Part shown: piece by piece, positions 9,550-18,727 of the stretch
How the letters are laid out: the number at the start of each line of letters is the position of its first letter
Position numbering within the stretch: the first letter of the stretch is position 1
Assembly (NCBI GenBank): GCA_016787565.1
Contig: JAEUUG010000018.1
Span: 186,001-250,000 of the forward strand
Length of the DNA: 64,000 bases
Direction of reading: 5' to 3'
DNA from: Cyclobacteriaceae bacterium
GTDB lineage: Bacteria > Bacteroidota > Bacteroidia > Cytophagales > Cyclobacteriaceae
Notes under the pieces: generated by a model
Told to the model about the DNA's origin: nothing
Database searches by the model: none
What the model saw: the letters and a program-made list of their open reading frames with translations, nothing else
Position numbers and translations under genes: made by a program

Positions 9550-9570
9550 CGTACTAATAATTTAAATGCC

Positions 9571-9783
9571 ATGAAAGCAACATTATTGTTTTTAAGCGGG
9601 GTTGGTTTCCAGGAAATTTTACTCATCGGTCTTTTTGTACTTGTATTCTTTGGTGCAAAGAAAATTCCCGAGTTCATGAAAGGTCTGGGTAAAGGCGTAC
9701 GTGAATTTAAGGATGCGGTAAAAGACGTGAAGAAGGATTTGGATGATGCGGGTGCCGCGGGTAAAATCGAAGACGGAAAATAA
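9571..9783 (+). CDS. tatA: Sec-independent protein translocase subunit TatA
   Basis: Small pore-lining subunit of the twin-arginine translocon, which exports folded proteins. The ATG at 9571 gives 70 residues. One transmembrane helix (about residues 11-29, [15 protein letters not shown]) is followed by the hallmark hinge [20 protein letters not shown] and an amphipathic helix, then a short charged tail. This is the normal TatA/TatE layout; TatB is generally longer. tatC is not in the window. The gene has its own promoter-like box at 9542-9549 and is followed by gatA after 3 bases. A Tat signal is seen on the GH109-like protein at 31278. Confidence 0.93.
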   Translation: MKATLLFLSGVGFQEILLIGLFVLVFFGAKKIPEFMKGLGKGVREFKDAVKDVKKDLDDAGAAGKIEDGK

Positions 9784-9786
9784 GTT

Positions 9787-11217
9787 TTGAAAGCATACGC
9801 TACATTTCGCGAAATACAACACGATCTGCAGCACGGCACCATCACCTGCCGGGAGTTAGTCCGGCACCATCTTGATATCATCAATACCAAGGCACATCTA
9901 AATGCTTTTCTAAGTGTTTACGAAGATGCTGCCCTCAAGCAAGCTGCTCGAATCGATCAAAAAATATCCCAGCAGAAGGCCGGCAAATTAGCCGGTCTTG
10001 TTGTTGGTTTAAAAGACGTACTGTCATACGAAGACCATCCGCTGCAAGCCGGAAGCAAAATTCTTAACGGTTACACATCGGTTTACAATGCTACGGCAGT
10101 TCAACGCTTGCTCGATGAAGATGCCATTATCATTGGCCGCCAAAATTGCGATGAATTTGCTATGGGTTCGTCCAATGAAAATTCAGCCTTTGGCCCTGTT
10201 CGAAATGACCTTGACAACACACGTGTTCCGGGTGGATCGTCCGGTGGATCAGCGGTTGCCGTTCAGGCGGACATGTGCAGGATTTCCCTCGGCTCTGACA
10301 CAGGTGGATCTGTTCGGCAACCCGCAGCTTTCTGTGGCGTTATCGGCTTAAAGCCTACCTATTCGCGTATATCGCGATACGGACTAATTGCTTACGCATC
10401 TTCTTTTGATTGCATTGGCATTTTTGGGAAATCCATTGATGATGTTGCGCTTGTACTGGAAGTGATTGCCGGACCCGATGAATTCGATAGTACCGTTTCA
10501 AAGAAACCTGTTCCTGCCTATTCAAAAGAGTTGACGCAAACAGAACGCAAAACTTTTAAAGTAGGCTACCTGAAAGAGCTCTCCACATCGGAAGGTCTTC
10601 AGCCCGAAATTCAAAAAAATATCGTAGCTAAACTTGATCAGATTAAGGCAGCCGGACACGCTGTAGAACCCATCGAATTCCCCTTGATGGATTTTATTTT
10701 ACCAACGTACTATATCCTCGCTACAGCGGAAGCCAGTTCGAACCTTTCGCGTTTTGATGGTGTTCGATATGGGTACCGTAGTAAAAATGCAACGGACCTT
10801 CTCTCGATGTATAAGAAAACCCGATCGGAAGGGTTTGGCAAAGAGGTGCAGCGCAGAATATTGCTGGGAACATTTGTACTCAGCGCCAGTTACTACGATG
10901 CCTATTACACCAAAGCCCAAAAAGTGAGAAGGATCATTCGTGATAAGACAAAAGAAATTTTGAAGCAATATGACTTTATTGTGATGCCCATAACACCCAC
11001 CACGGCTTTTAAAATGGGTGAGCATACCAATAATCCGTTGGAGATGTACTTGGCGGATCTTTTCTCCGTTCAGGCTAATGTGGTTGGTGTTCCCGCTATT
11101 TCTATTCCATGTGGAACGGATCAGCAAGGACTGCCCATCGGACTTCAAGTGATTGCAGATGACTTCGAGGAATCAAAGTTGCTACAGTTTTCAGATTTAC
11201 TACTTAACATGAACTGA
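9787..11217 (+). CDS. gatA: Asp-tRNA(Asn)/Glu-tRNA(Gln) amidotransferase subunit A
   Basis: The amidase subunit of GatCAB, which releases ammonia from glutamine and passes it to GatB to convert misacylated Glu-tRNA(Gln) or Asp-tRNA(Asn). The protein is 476 residues, normal for GatA. The Ser-cisSer-Lys triad is visible: K76 in GLKDVLS, S151 in VPGGSSGGSA and S175 in DTGGSVRQPA, with the spacing of known GatA proteins. The start is TTG 9787, three bases after tatA; no in-frame ATG precedes the conserved N-terminus, so the non-ATG start looks real. gatB and gatC are not in this window, as is common when the subunits are dispersed. The lytic transglycosylase ATG follows one base after its stop, so it is probably cotranscribed. 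Confidence 0.92.
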   Translation: MKAYATFREIQHDLQHGTITCRELVRHHLDIINTKAHLNAFLSVYEDAALKQAARIDQKISQQKAGKLAGLVVGLKDVLSYEDHPLQAGSKILNGYTSVYNATAVQRLLDEDAIIIGRQNCDEFAMGSSNENSAFGPVRNDLDNTRVPGGSSGGSAVAVQADMCRISLGSDTGGSVRQPAAFCGVIGLKPTYSRISRYGLIAYASSFDCIGIFGKSIDDVALVLEVIAGPDEFDSTVSKKPVPAYSKELTQTERKTFKVGYLKELSTSEGLQPEIQKNIVAKLDQIKAAGHAVEPIEFPLMDFILPTYYILATAEASSNLSRFDGVRYGYRSKNATDLLSMYKKTRSEGFGKEVQRRILLGTFVLSASYYDAYYTKAQKVRRIIRDKTKEILKQYDFIVMPITPTTAFKMGEHTNNPLEMYLADLFSVQANVVGVPAISIPCGTDQQGLPIGLQVIADDFEESKLLQFSDLLLNMN

Positions 11218-11218
11218 C

Positions 11219-12670
11219 ATGAGAAAACTATTTCTCTTTATGTTGTTCGCCATTTTTTCAACGCAGGCATTTAGCCAGGTACAACCTGATTCGGTTGTTA
11301 TCGATTCACTGGAAGTAGCTGTTGCAGAAGAAGAAATGTTGTACAAAGAAGATTCGGCCGACTTTGTGTATTACTCGCTGCCGAGTGAACTTGAATATGT
11401 TCCCGGTGATGATCATCCTGAAATCTTGCGCGACCGGCTAAGCTGCATTGAAAAAACGATTCCCCTCCGGTATAATGATAAAAGCCACGCCTTCATCAAT
11501 TACTTCACAGTAAAAGATCGCGAATATACGCGCCTGATGATGCGGAGAAAAAATCTTTATTTCCCACTATTTGAGAAATGCCTGGCCAAGTACAAGTTGC
11601 CGGATGAACTGAAATACTTATCCATCATTGAATCAGGCTTAAATCCCCGGGCAGTTTCGCGGGCCCGGGCTGTTGGGCTATGGCAATTCATGTCCGCTAC
11701 AGGAAAATATTACGGTGTATCGAACAACTGGCTGATAGACGAACGGATGGATCCGGATAAATCAACCGATGCAGCGTGCCGGTATCTACGCGACCTTTAC
11801 AACATGTTTAACGATTGGGAACTGGCGCTTGCCGCTTACAACACCGGGCCTGGAAATGTAAAGCGCGCCATTCGTAAATCAGGATATAAAAAATCGTTTT
11901 GGGAAATTTATCCGAATCTCCCGCGAGAAACGCGGTCGTACGTTCCGCAGTTTGTGGCCATCATTTATACCATGAACTACCTCGATGAACATAATTTTAT
12001 TGAAGAGGGCAGTGAGATGTTGGTTCAACACGATACTATCATGCTGAAGAAATTCATGCACATTGAAACGTTTGCCAAGCTGACGGGCTCTTGCATTGAG
12101 GATTTACAAAAGCTCAATCCTTCCATTATCCATCATGCCATTCCGGAAAATAATAAAGGGTTTGTTTTTCTTGTTCCCAAACAAACGAAAATGATGCTGG
12201 AGGAAAACCGGTATGCAATTCTGGATTCTGCCTCGAAGGTTGGTAAAAAAGAACTGGAAGTGATCGCCCAAAAATCGGAAGGAAGTATTTATGGTAGAGA
12301 TCGTGTTATTTACAAAGTTAAGAGCGGAGATGTTCTGGGTTCGATTGCCATTCGCCATGGGGTGCGGGTTGATGATATCAAAAAATGGAATAACCTCAGC
12401 AGCAATATGATTCGCGAAGGTCAGCGCCTGAACATCTGGTTGAAACCAAGTGCCTATACAAATCCCGCTGCTTCAGCATCTGCCAAAACAAAAACACCTG
12501 TTGCCTCGGTTGCCATACCCGACTCAAAAACGTACACCGTTCAACCCGGTGATACCCTTTGGGATATTTCTAAAAAATTTGAAGGCCTCACCATTGATAA
12601 AATTAAAAGTCTCAATAATCTCTCGGACAATAAGATTAAACCCGGTCAAAAACTCATTATTGGTATCTGA
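11219..12670 (+). CDS. MltD-like lytic transglycosylase with two LysM domains
   Basis: Periplasmic enzyme that cleaves peptidoglycan glycan strands to 1,6-anhydromuramyl products. The 483 residues begin with a signal peptide (residues 1-20, ending AFSQ). The SLT domain, about 105-260, has the catalytic glutamate E138 in LSIIESGLNPRAVS and the following AVGLWQFMSATGKYYG and ALAAYNTGPGNV motifs. Two C-terminal LysM peptidoglycan-binding repeats follow: one from YKVKSGDVLGSIAIRHGV (about 364-407) and one from YTVQPGDTLWDISKKF to the end. The anmK gene at 54163, which salvages anhydro-MurNAc, would act on its products. It lies one base after gatA, with 74 bases to the DUF4837 gene. Confidence 0.92.
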   Translation: MRKLFLFMLFAIFSTQAFSQVQPDSVVIDSLEVAVAEEEMLYKEDSADFVYYSLPSELEYVPGDDHPEILRDRLSCIEKTIPLRYNDKSHAFINYFTVKDREYTRLMMRRKNLYFPLFEKCLAKYKLPDELKYLSIIESGLNPRAVSRARAVGLWQFMSATGKYYGVSNNWLIDERMDPDKSTDAACRYLRDLYNMFNDWELALAAYNTGPGNVKRAIRKSGYKKSFWEIYPNLPRETRSYVPQFVAIIYTMNYLDEHNFIEEGSEMLVQHDTIMLKKFMHIETFAKLTGSCIEDLQKLNPSIIHHAIPENNKGFVFLVPKQTKMMLEENRYAILDSASKVGKKELEVIAQKSEGSIYGRDRVIYKVKSGDVLGSIAIRHGVRVDDIKKWNNLSSNMIREGQRLNIWLKPSAYTNPAASASAKTKTPVASVAIPDSKTYTVQPGDTLWDISKKFEGLTIDKIKSLNNLSDNKIKPGQKLIIGI

Positions 12671-12744
12671 TTTTTCAGATTCGATTGGAGTTTGATGTGA
12701 CCAAGGTGTTCGTCTTGCATTATTGATGGTAAAGAATTCTACGC

Positions 12745-13833
12745 ATGAACCGTATCCTCCTGTTTTTCTTCCTTATCATTTTTGTCATTGCCTGCAATAC
12801 ATCGGGTAAAAAAAGTGAAGAGTACTTACCAAAATCCACTGGAAAACCTGGCGACATTTTAGTGCTTATGGATTCTGCACAATGGCACGGCCCTCTGGGA
12901 GAGGAGGTAAGAAAAGTTTTTGAGGCGGAGGTCCCGGGGCTACCGCGTGAGGAACCCATGTTTAATATTATTTGGGTCCATCCCAGCAAAGGATTGAAGT
13001 TACTGACCCAGATCCGAAACATGGTTTATGTTTTTACACTCGATCAGCATTCCAGTGGCACGCGAGCACTCACGCACCAATTTACACCCGAAACGCTGGA
13101 GCGGATAAAATCGGATAGCAGCTTTTATTTTTCAACAGCACAAAATGAATTTTCGCGCGGACAGGAGGTCATGTATTTGTTTGGAGGGCGAGAAGAGCAC
13201 CTGATTTATAACTTGCAGCAAAACGGTCAAAAAATTATTGATTACTTCAATATCGTTGAACGGAAAAGAGTAGAGCGGGCACTCTTCGCTACAAAAACCA
13301 CCGTGGGTGTTGCCTCATTTTTGCGTAAAGAACAGCAATGCGATATACGTGTTCCTATCGGCTATCGGCTGGCACAAAAAGAAAATGATTTTGTCTGGCT
13401 GCGAAACATCGAAGCCAATGCCGACCGTGATGTCTTCATCACCTGGAAACCGTATGAAAGCGAATACCAGTTACTTCCGGATAGCCTGATCGCCTGGCGC
13501 AATAGCACCGCTAAAAAATATTTGTACGAAGATCCTGAAAATCCTAACAGTTACCTTACCACAGAAACTACTGTTCCGTGGAATCCTGTGCGCGCCAAGC
13601 AAATTAATTTCAACAACCATTTTGCTATGGAATTGCGTGGACTTTGGAAAACCAATAACCACACCATGGGAGGTCCGTTTGTCAGCTACGCAGTAATTGA
13701 TCAGCCCCGTAATCTGATTTACTATATTGAAGGATTTGCTTACAGCCCCGGAAAAGCTCAGCGCGAAATCATGCGCGAACTGGATACCATTTTATGGACC
13801 TTTCGCATGAGCGATACCGTCTCCAGCAAGTAG
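12745..13833 (+). CDS. DUF4837 family lipoprotein
   Basis: A 362-residue predicted lipoprotein of unknown function. The signal peptide ends in a lipobox, FVIAC (Cys about residue 17). The segment STGKPGDILVLMDSAQWHGP (residues 31-50) and the later MGGPFVSYAVID and FAYSPGKAQREIMRELD segments are the conserved parts of DUF4837, which I know only from Bacteroidota. No catalytic motif is evident. It lies at the end of the plus-strand envelope run. Its stop codon directly abuts the stop codon of the histidine kinase on the other strand, leaving no space for a separate terminator. Confidence 0.8.
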   Translation: MNRILLFFFLIIFVIACNTSGKKSEEYLPKSTGKPGDILVLMDSAQWHGPLGEEVRKVFEAEVPGLPREEPMFNIIWVHPSKGLKLLTQIRNMVYVFTLDQHSSGTRALTHQFTPETLERIKSDSSFYFSTAQNEFSRGQEVMYLFGGREEHLIYNLQQNGQKIIDYFNIVERKRVERALFATKTTVGVASFLRKEQQCDIRVPIGYRLAQKENDFVWLRNIEANADRDVFITWKPYESEYQLLPDSLIAWRNSTAKKYLYEDPENPNSYLTTETTVPWNPVRAKQINFNNHFAMELRGLWKTNNHTMGGPFVSYAVIDQPRNLIYYIEGFAYSPGKAQREIMRELDTILWTFRMSDTVSSK

Positions 13834-15495
13834 TCAATTGTTTTTTAGAAAAATGGTGAAAGTTGTACCATCATTCACCTGACTTTCTACTGCTATCCTT
13901 CCACCCAACGCTTCCACTTGTGTGCGCACCAGGTAAAGACCGAGGCCTTTGCCTTCTACGTGAAAATGAAATCGCTTATACAAACCAAAAAGATTGTCGT
14001 GGTGATTCTTGAGATTGATGCCTAGCCCGTTGTCGGAAATATCAATTCTCGTCCATTCACCCTCACGCTTCGCCTGAATTTTAATCGTTGGTTTCCGGTT
14101 CGGATGCCGGTATTTAATGGCATTGCTGATCAGGTTGTAGACAATACTTTCCAGGTATTGCGGAAGTGAAAAAATCATGAAGGGTTCCGGGAAATCTTTA
14201 ATTAATTCTGCTTCCGTTTCATCCATTTCAGATTCTAACATGGTAAAAATTTTCTTCACCAGTTCACCAAAATTAATTTCCCCCAATACCTTTGTGCTCA
14301 TCTTTTGAATACCCAGAATAAAGCTAAGGTCCTTAATCACGTGGTCAAACTCATGTGTTGATGTTATCATGAGTTGTATAATCTGATCACGTTCCGCTGG
14401 TGACTGTGCTGAATCCAAAATATCGGCCAAGCCGATGAGTCGTGCAAGCGGTGCGCGAAGGTTGTGCGAGATGATGTAGGCGAACTGCTCCAGCCTGCCA
14501 TTCTGTTCAATCAGTTCCAGGTTTGTTTTTTTCAAATCCTGTGTCTGGCGCTGTACCTCAGTATGCAATTCAATATTTTTTGATTGAATCAATTTACTCT
14601 GATCTTCAATAATTTGTTGTGCTGTGCGCAATTGCGCATTCTGCTTTTCGAGTTCATTGCGTTGAACTTCAATTTCGTGTTGTTGCAACACCAGTTGTTC
14701 ATTGTGGGCTGTTATTTCCTCATTCTGTGCGCTGATCTCTTCATTTTGTGTTTGAATCTCCCGAGTTCGTTCGTTCACCATCGCCTCCAATTGTTGATTC
14801 TGGTCTGCGAGAATTTTGTTTTTATCCTCCTCCGATTGCCGTAAAGCAGCTTCTATTTTTAACGTCTGGCGAGTATAAAATGCCGTGTAGGCAAGTGTTG
14901 GTATGGTAATCAGAAAAAGTACAATCTGCAGCCAATAACTATTGCGCAATGCAATGCGGTAGTTTGCCTGTGCCTTTTCAGAAATTCTATCCTCGAATGC
15001 ATTTACCTCCTTCGAAAACGTTTTGTATTTCAGCCAAATAGGGTATCCTCTGTCCTGATCAACCAGGTACAGGAATTTTTCCTCTTGATTCGCGTCTACC
15101 AGTTGTTTCAGGTATACTATGAATTTAAAATAGGCATCAACAGAATCCTTCATGACGGTAACGGGCTCCATCGGATAACCCTGATCGGTTAGGGCAGCCT
15201 TCAGGTCACTGAATATTTTTTCTTTATTCGCAGAAACGGTATCAATTGGTTCAATAATGAATTTTGAGTTCTTTACAAGAGCATAACCACGTATGCCCAA
15301 ATCAAGCAAGTGAAGATTGCGAATAATATCAAGGGTATTAACCTTAACGCGTTCTGCTTCCTCCTGTAATTGTTTATTCCGCTCTATAACCTGATTGTTC
15401 TTATAGATTAAGAAAATATTAGCCACTAACAATAATCCGATTAATGTTACCACAACGTACAGCAGTTGCCCTTTGAACCAAGTTCCCAACGCCAT
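13834..15495 (-). CDS. CHASE3-type sensor histidine kinase
   Basis: Membrane sensor kinase of 553 residues from the ATG at 15495; an in-frame GTG at 15534 would add 13 residues but is less likely. A first transmembrane helix (about 8-29) and a second (about 185-205) flank a CHASE3-like extracytoplasmic region that includes LLDLGIRGYAL. A long coiled coil follows (about 215-325) with repeats such as QNEEISAQNEEITAHNEQ. The phosphoacceptor is H344 in YIISHNLRAPLARL, followed by the ATPase domain with NLISNAIKYRHPN, DNGLGI and GKGLGLYLV. The order of parts resembles phytochrome-type and CHASE3 kinases. No response regulator gene is nearby, so its output is unknown. Confidence 0.88.
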   Translation of the reverse strand: MALGTWFKGQLLYVVVTLIGLLLVANIFLIYKNNQVIERNKQLQEEAERVKVNTLDIIRNLHLLDLGIRGYALVKNSKFIIEPIDTVSANKEKIFSDLKAALTDQGYPMEPVTVMKDSVDAYFKFIVYLKQLVDANQEEKFLYLVDQDRGYPIWLKYKTFSKEVNAFEDRISEKAQANYRIALRNSYWLQIVLFLITIPTLAYTAFYTRQTLKIEAALRQSEEDKNKILADQNQQLEAMVNERTREIQTQNEEISAQNEEITAHNEQLVLQQHEIEVQRNELEKQNAQLRTAQQIIEDQSKLIQSKNIELHTEVQRQTQDLKKTNLELIEQNGRLEQFAYIISHNLRAPLARLIGLADILDSAQSPAERDQIIQLMITSTHEFDHVIKDLSFILGIQKMSTKVLGEINFGELVKKIFTMLESEMDETEAELIKDFPEPFMIFSLPQYLESIVYNLISNAIKYRHPNRKPTIKIQAKREGEWTRIDISDNGLGINLKNHHDNLFGLYKRFHFHVEGKGLGLYLVRTQVEALGGRIAVESQVNDGTTFTIFLKNN

Positions 15496-15636
15496 TCTTG
15501 ATATTATAAAGACTACTAAAATACACCTTAACACGTAACGGGCAAAACCCGTCTAAGGCATAAATCAACATCCTGTCAGCAGTAAAAAACAAAATACAGA
15601 CAGTAATGTTTGTCATCTGTTTTTCCTGTCTATTGC

Positions 15637-15644
15637 TATCTTTG
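15637..15644 (+). promoter_or_regulatory. Bacteroidota -7 promoter element for maeB
   Basis: TATCTTTG matches TAnnTTTG, 19 bases before the maeB ATG. A TTTG lies at 15609-15612, but its 24-base spacer is longer than the usual 19-21. Confidence 0.6.
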
Positions 15645-15663
15645 AGCCCTTAACAAAACTACC

Positions 15664-17943
15664 ATGTCCATTAAAATCAGACGGGAAGATGCCCTCAATT
15701 ACCACATGCAGGGGCAACCGGGTAAAATTGAAGTTGTACCCACCAAAATGCTCAGTTCACAACTGGATCTGGCGCTGGCTTACTCACCGGGTGTAGCCGA
15801 ACCCTGTAAGGAGATTGCCGCAAACAAAGAGGATGTTTATAAGTATACTTCAAAAGGAAACCTGGTGGCCGTAATTTCCAACGGTACCGCTGTTCTGGGC
15901 CTGGGTAACATCGGGCCGGAAGCTTCCAAGCCTGTTATGGAAGGTAAGGGCGTGTTGTTTAAAAAGTTTGCCGGCATTGATGTTTTCGATATAGAGATTG
16001 ATGAAGAAGATCCGGATGCCTTCATTAAAATAGTAAAATCATTAGAGCCCACCTTTGGCGGCATCAACCTGGAAGATATCAAAGCTCCGGAATGCTTCAA
16101 GATCGAAACCGAGTTGCGCGAAAAGATGAACATACCCATCATGCACGATGATCAGCATGGCACAGCCATCATTTCATCAGCAGCATTGCTGAATGCGCTC
16201 GAACTTGTTGGTAAAAAAATAGAGGACATAAAAATTGTTGTGAATGGCGCTGGCGCTGCGGCAGTCAGTTGCACCAAACTGTACATGGCACTCGGGGCAA
16301 GAAAAGAAAACATTGTTATGTGCGACAGCAAAGGTGTGCTGAATAAAAATCGTTCGAACCTTGATGATATTAAAAAGCAATTCGTTACCGACCGCGCGTT
16401 GACCACACTTCCTGAGGCGATGAACGGAGCGGATGTATTTGTTGGTCTTTCTGTAGCCGATGCGATTACACCGGAAGATTTACAAAGCATGGCCAACGAT
16501 CCGATTGTGTTTGCGCTGGCAAATCCCAATCCTGAAATTGATTATCACCTGGCACGCAAATCCAGACCCGATGTTATTCTGGCCACAGGTCGCTCTGACT
16601 ACCCTAATCAGGTGAACAATGTGCTTGGTTTCCCCTACATTTTCCGCGGTGCACTTGATGTTCGTGCTATGGAGATTAATGAAGAAATGAAATTGGCGGC
16701 TGTCAAGGCGTTGGCAGAGCTCACTAAAGAATCGGTACCCGATATGGTGGTAAAAGCATACGGTAAAGACATCATCAAATTCGGAAGAGAATACCTGATT
16801 CCAAAACCGCTTGATCCGCGCCTCATCACTACCATTTCACCTGCAGTAGCCAAAGCTGCAATGGATTCTGGCATGGCCAAAAATCCAATTACAGACTGGG
16901 GTGCCTACCACGAGCAATTACAAAAACGCATCGGCATCGATCAGAAATTAATGTCGCGTGTGATTGACCGTGCCAAGAAAAATCCGAAGCGAGTGGTGTT
17001 TGCAGAAGCCAATCATCATAAAATTCTTAAAGCTGCGCAGGTATTAAAAGATGAAGGCATTGCCCACCCGATATTGCTGGGCAACAAAGCTGAAATTCTG
17101 AAGTTGATCGAAAAGCATAAACTGGATCTGTACGATTGCCCGATCATTTATCCGCGTGAGGAAAAAGAAACGATTGACCGATACGCGGAAGAGCTATACA
17201 AAAAACGACAACGCAAAGGACTTACCTATCCGGATTGTGAACGCCTGATGCGGGAGCGAAACTACTATGCGGCCATGATGGTGGAACACGGTGATGCCGA
17301 TGCGCTGGTCAGCGGATTAACAAAGGATTATCCTAAAACGATTTTACCTTCTCTACAAATTATCGGCACAGCCGAAGGTGTAAACCGTGTAGCCGGTATG
17401 TACATCATAATGAATAAGCGTGGTACATTTTTCTTTGCTGATACCACCGTTAACCTGGATCCAAGTGCGCAGGAACTGGCTGAGATTATTGAACTCACGG
17501 CAAGAGGTGTGAAGTTTTTCGATATGGATCCGAGAATAGCAGTTCTCTCCTACTCTAATTTCGGTTCATCGAAAGGTGAAGTACCGGAAAAAACACGGGA
17601 GGCTGTACGATTGGCACGTCAAAAAAATCCAAACCTTGTGGTGGAAGGTGACATGCAGGCGAATATTGCACTGAATACTGAAATCCAACAGGAAACCTAT
17701 CCGTTTAGTGCCTTGGCACAACAAGCCGCCAACACATTGATCTTCCCGAATCTGGCTTCTGGTAATATCGCTTATAAATTGCTGATGGAAATTGGTGGCG
17801 CTGATGCAATCGGACCAATTTTGTTAGGGATGAAAAAGCCTGTACATGTATTGCAACTCGGTAGCTCCATTCGTGAAATTGTGAATATGGCCGCCATCGC
17901 TGTGGTGGACGCACAACTACACGAACAGAACGATCACCTCTGA
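15664..17943 (+). CDS. maeB: NADP-dependent malic enzyme (malic enzyme-phosphotransacetylase fusion)
   Basis: Oxidatively decarboxylates malate to pyruvate, giving NADPH. The protein has 759 residues, the length of the large MaeB type. The malic N-domain carries [14 protein letters not shown] (about 38-51) and [20 protein letters not shown], with MHDDQHGTA before the NAD(P)-binding domain, whose dinucleotide motif is [11 protein letters not shown] (about 191-201). From about residue 430 there is a phosphotransacetylase-like domain ([17 protein letters not shown], later [20 protein letters not shown]). In MaeB this domain binds acetyl-CoA as a regulator and is catalytically dead, which is family knowledge. 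It has a clear -7 box 19 bases upstream; ruvA follows after a perfect hairpin. Confidence 0.94.
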   Translation: MSIKIRREDALNYHMQGQPGKIEVVPTKMLSSQLDLALAYSPGVAEPCKEIAANKEDVYKYTSKGNLVAVISNGTAVLGLGNIGPEASKPVMEGKGVLFKKFAGIDVFDIEIDEEDPDAFIKIVKSLEPTFGGINLEDIKAPECFKIETELREKMNIPIMHDDQHGTAIISSAALLNALELVGKKIEDIKIVVNGAGAAAVSCTKLYMALGARKENIVMCDSKGVLNKNRSNLDDIKKQFVTDRALTTLPEAMNGADVFVGLSVADAITPEDLQSMANDPIVFALANPNPEIDYHLARKSRPDVILATGRSDYPNQVNNVLGFPYIFRGALDVRAMEINEEMKLAAVKALAELTKESVPDMVVKAYGKDIIKFGREYLIPKPLDPRLITTISPAVAKAAMDSGMAKNPITDWGAYHEQLQKRIGIDQKLMSRVIDRAKKNPKRVVFAEANHHKILKAAQVLKDEGIAHPILLGNKAEILKLIEKHKLDLYDCPIIYPREEKETIDRYAEELYKKRQRKGLTYPDCERLMRERNYYAAMMVEHGDADALVSGLTKDYPKTILPSLQIIGTAEGVNRVAGMYIIMNKRGTFFFADTTVNLDPSAQELAEIIELTARGVKFFDMDPRIAVLSYSNFGSSKGEVPEKTREAVRLARQKNPNLVVEGDMQANIALNTEIQQETYPFSALAQQAANTLIFPNLASGNIAYKLLMEIGGADAIGPILLGMKKPVHVLQLGSSIREIVNMAAIAVVDAQLHEQNDHL

Positions 17944-17961
17944 AATTTACGTGTGATTTCC

Positions 17962-17986
17962 GATGGACGGTAATGCATCGTCCATC
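17962..17986 (+). other. Perfect 8-bp stem-loop between maeB and ruvA
   Basis: GATGGACG (17962-17969) pairs with CGTCCATC (17979-17986) across a nine-base loop. There is no downstream T tract, so it does not look like a classical terminator; it could limit readthrough or affect ruvA translation, whose ATG is at 18008. Confidence 0.6.
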
Positions 17987-18007
17987 CTAAATCAAAATTC
18001 TTTTATT

Positions 18008-18598
18008 ATGATTGCCTATCTGAAAGGAAAACTTGCTCATAAAGACCCTACCCATGTGATCATTGAAGTCAGTGGCGTAGGGTACCTCGTTCATATTTCA
18101 TTACAAACCTTTTCGGAAATTAAGGATCAGGAAAATATTTTGTTACACACACACTTGCAAGTGCGTGAAGATGCTCATATCCTGTTCGGCTTCAGCAGCA
18201 GCAGTGAAAAGAAACTTTTTCAGCAACTGATTTCTGTAAATGGCGTTGGCCCCAGCACAGCCATTGTCATGCTTTCGTACATGAACAATGCGGAGTTAAA
18301 ATCAGCGATTATACAGGAGGATGTGGTCGCCCTGCAGTCCATCAAAGGCATCGGAAATAAAACTGCCCAGCGGGTCATCATTGAACTGAAGGATAAACTC
18401 AAAAAAGAAAGCTGGGAAGAAGGCCCGACAGTTTCTGCAGGCCCACACAATACCTTGCGCAGAGAGGCGTTATCTGCTTTGCTAACGTTAGGTTTACCCA
18501 AGGTTACGGCCGAGAAAAGTGTGGATGCCATCCTGAAAAAATCAGGAAATACCATTACCTTAGAAGATTTAGTAAAGCAGGCACTTAAAAATGCATAA
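18008..18598 (+). CDS. ruvA: Holliday junction DNA helicase subunit RuvA
   Basis: Binds four-way DNA junctions as a tetramer and loads the RuvB motor for branch migration in recombinational repair. The start at ATG 18008 (MIAYLKGKL) gives 196 residues, the normal length; an in-frame ATG at 17963 would add 15 non-conserved residues inside the hairpin. The OB-fold domain covers about 1-63 (VSGVGYLVHISL), then two helix-hairpin-helix motifs, LISVNGVGPSTAIVML and LQSIKGIGNKTAQRVIIELK, then a linker and a UBA-like C-terminal domain (about 148-196) that contacts RuvB. ruvB and ruvC are not in this window. It precedes sprA, an arrangement I recall from other Bacteroidota. Confidence 0.95.
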   Translation: MIAYLKGKLAHKDPTHVIIEVSGVGYLVHISLQTFSEIKDQENILLHTHLQVREDAHILFGFSSSSEKKLFQQLISVNGVGPSTAIVMLSYMNNAELKSAIIQEDVVALQSIKGIGNKTAQRVIIELKDKLKKESWEEGPTVSAGPHNTLRREALSALLTLGLPKVTAEKSVDAILKKSGNTITLEDLVKQALKNA

Positions 18599-18727
18599 AG
18601 CTTTTGCTCATGAGTCCGTGCGCAGTTGTGCAGAGAGGTGCCCGTACAATTTGCAGTAACAAATGGTACCCTCTTTTTGTGAAGGGTTATACACACATGG
18701 CTTAACAGATTATAATTAAGAGGACGC

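Noticed and set aside
9439..9570. The gap before tatA as a possible small RNA
   Set aside because: Only a weak 6-bp stem and a promoter box were seen; nothing indicates a separate RNA.
10699..11148. A 149-codon minus-strand frame inside gatA
   Set aside because: A shadow of gatA codon usage; no recognisable domain and no signal sequence.
18611..18706. A 31-codon ATG frame between ruvA and sprA
   Set aside because: No membrane segment, repeat or domain and no promoter; likely chance.
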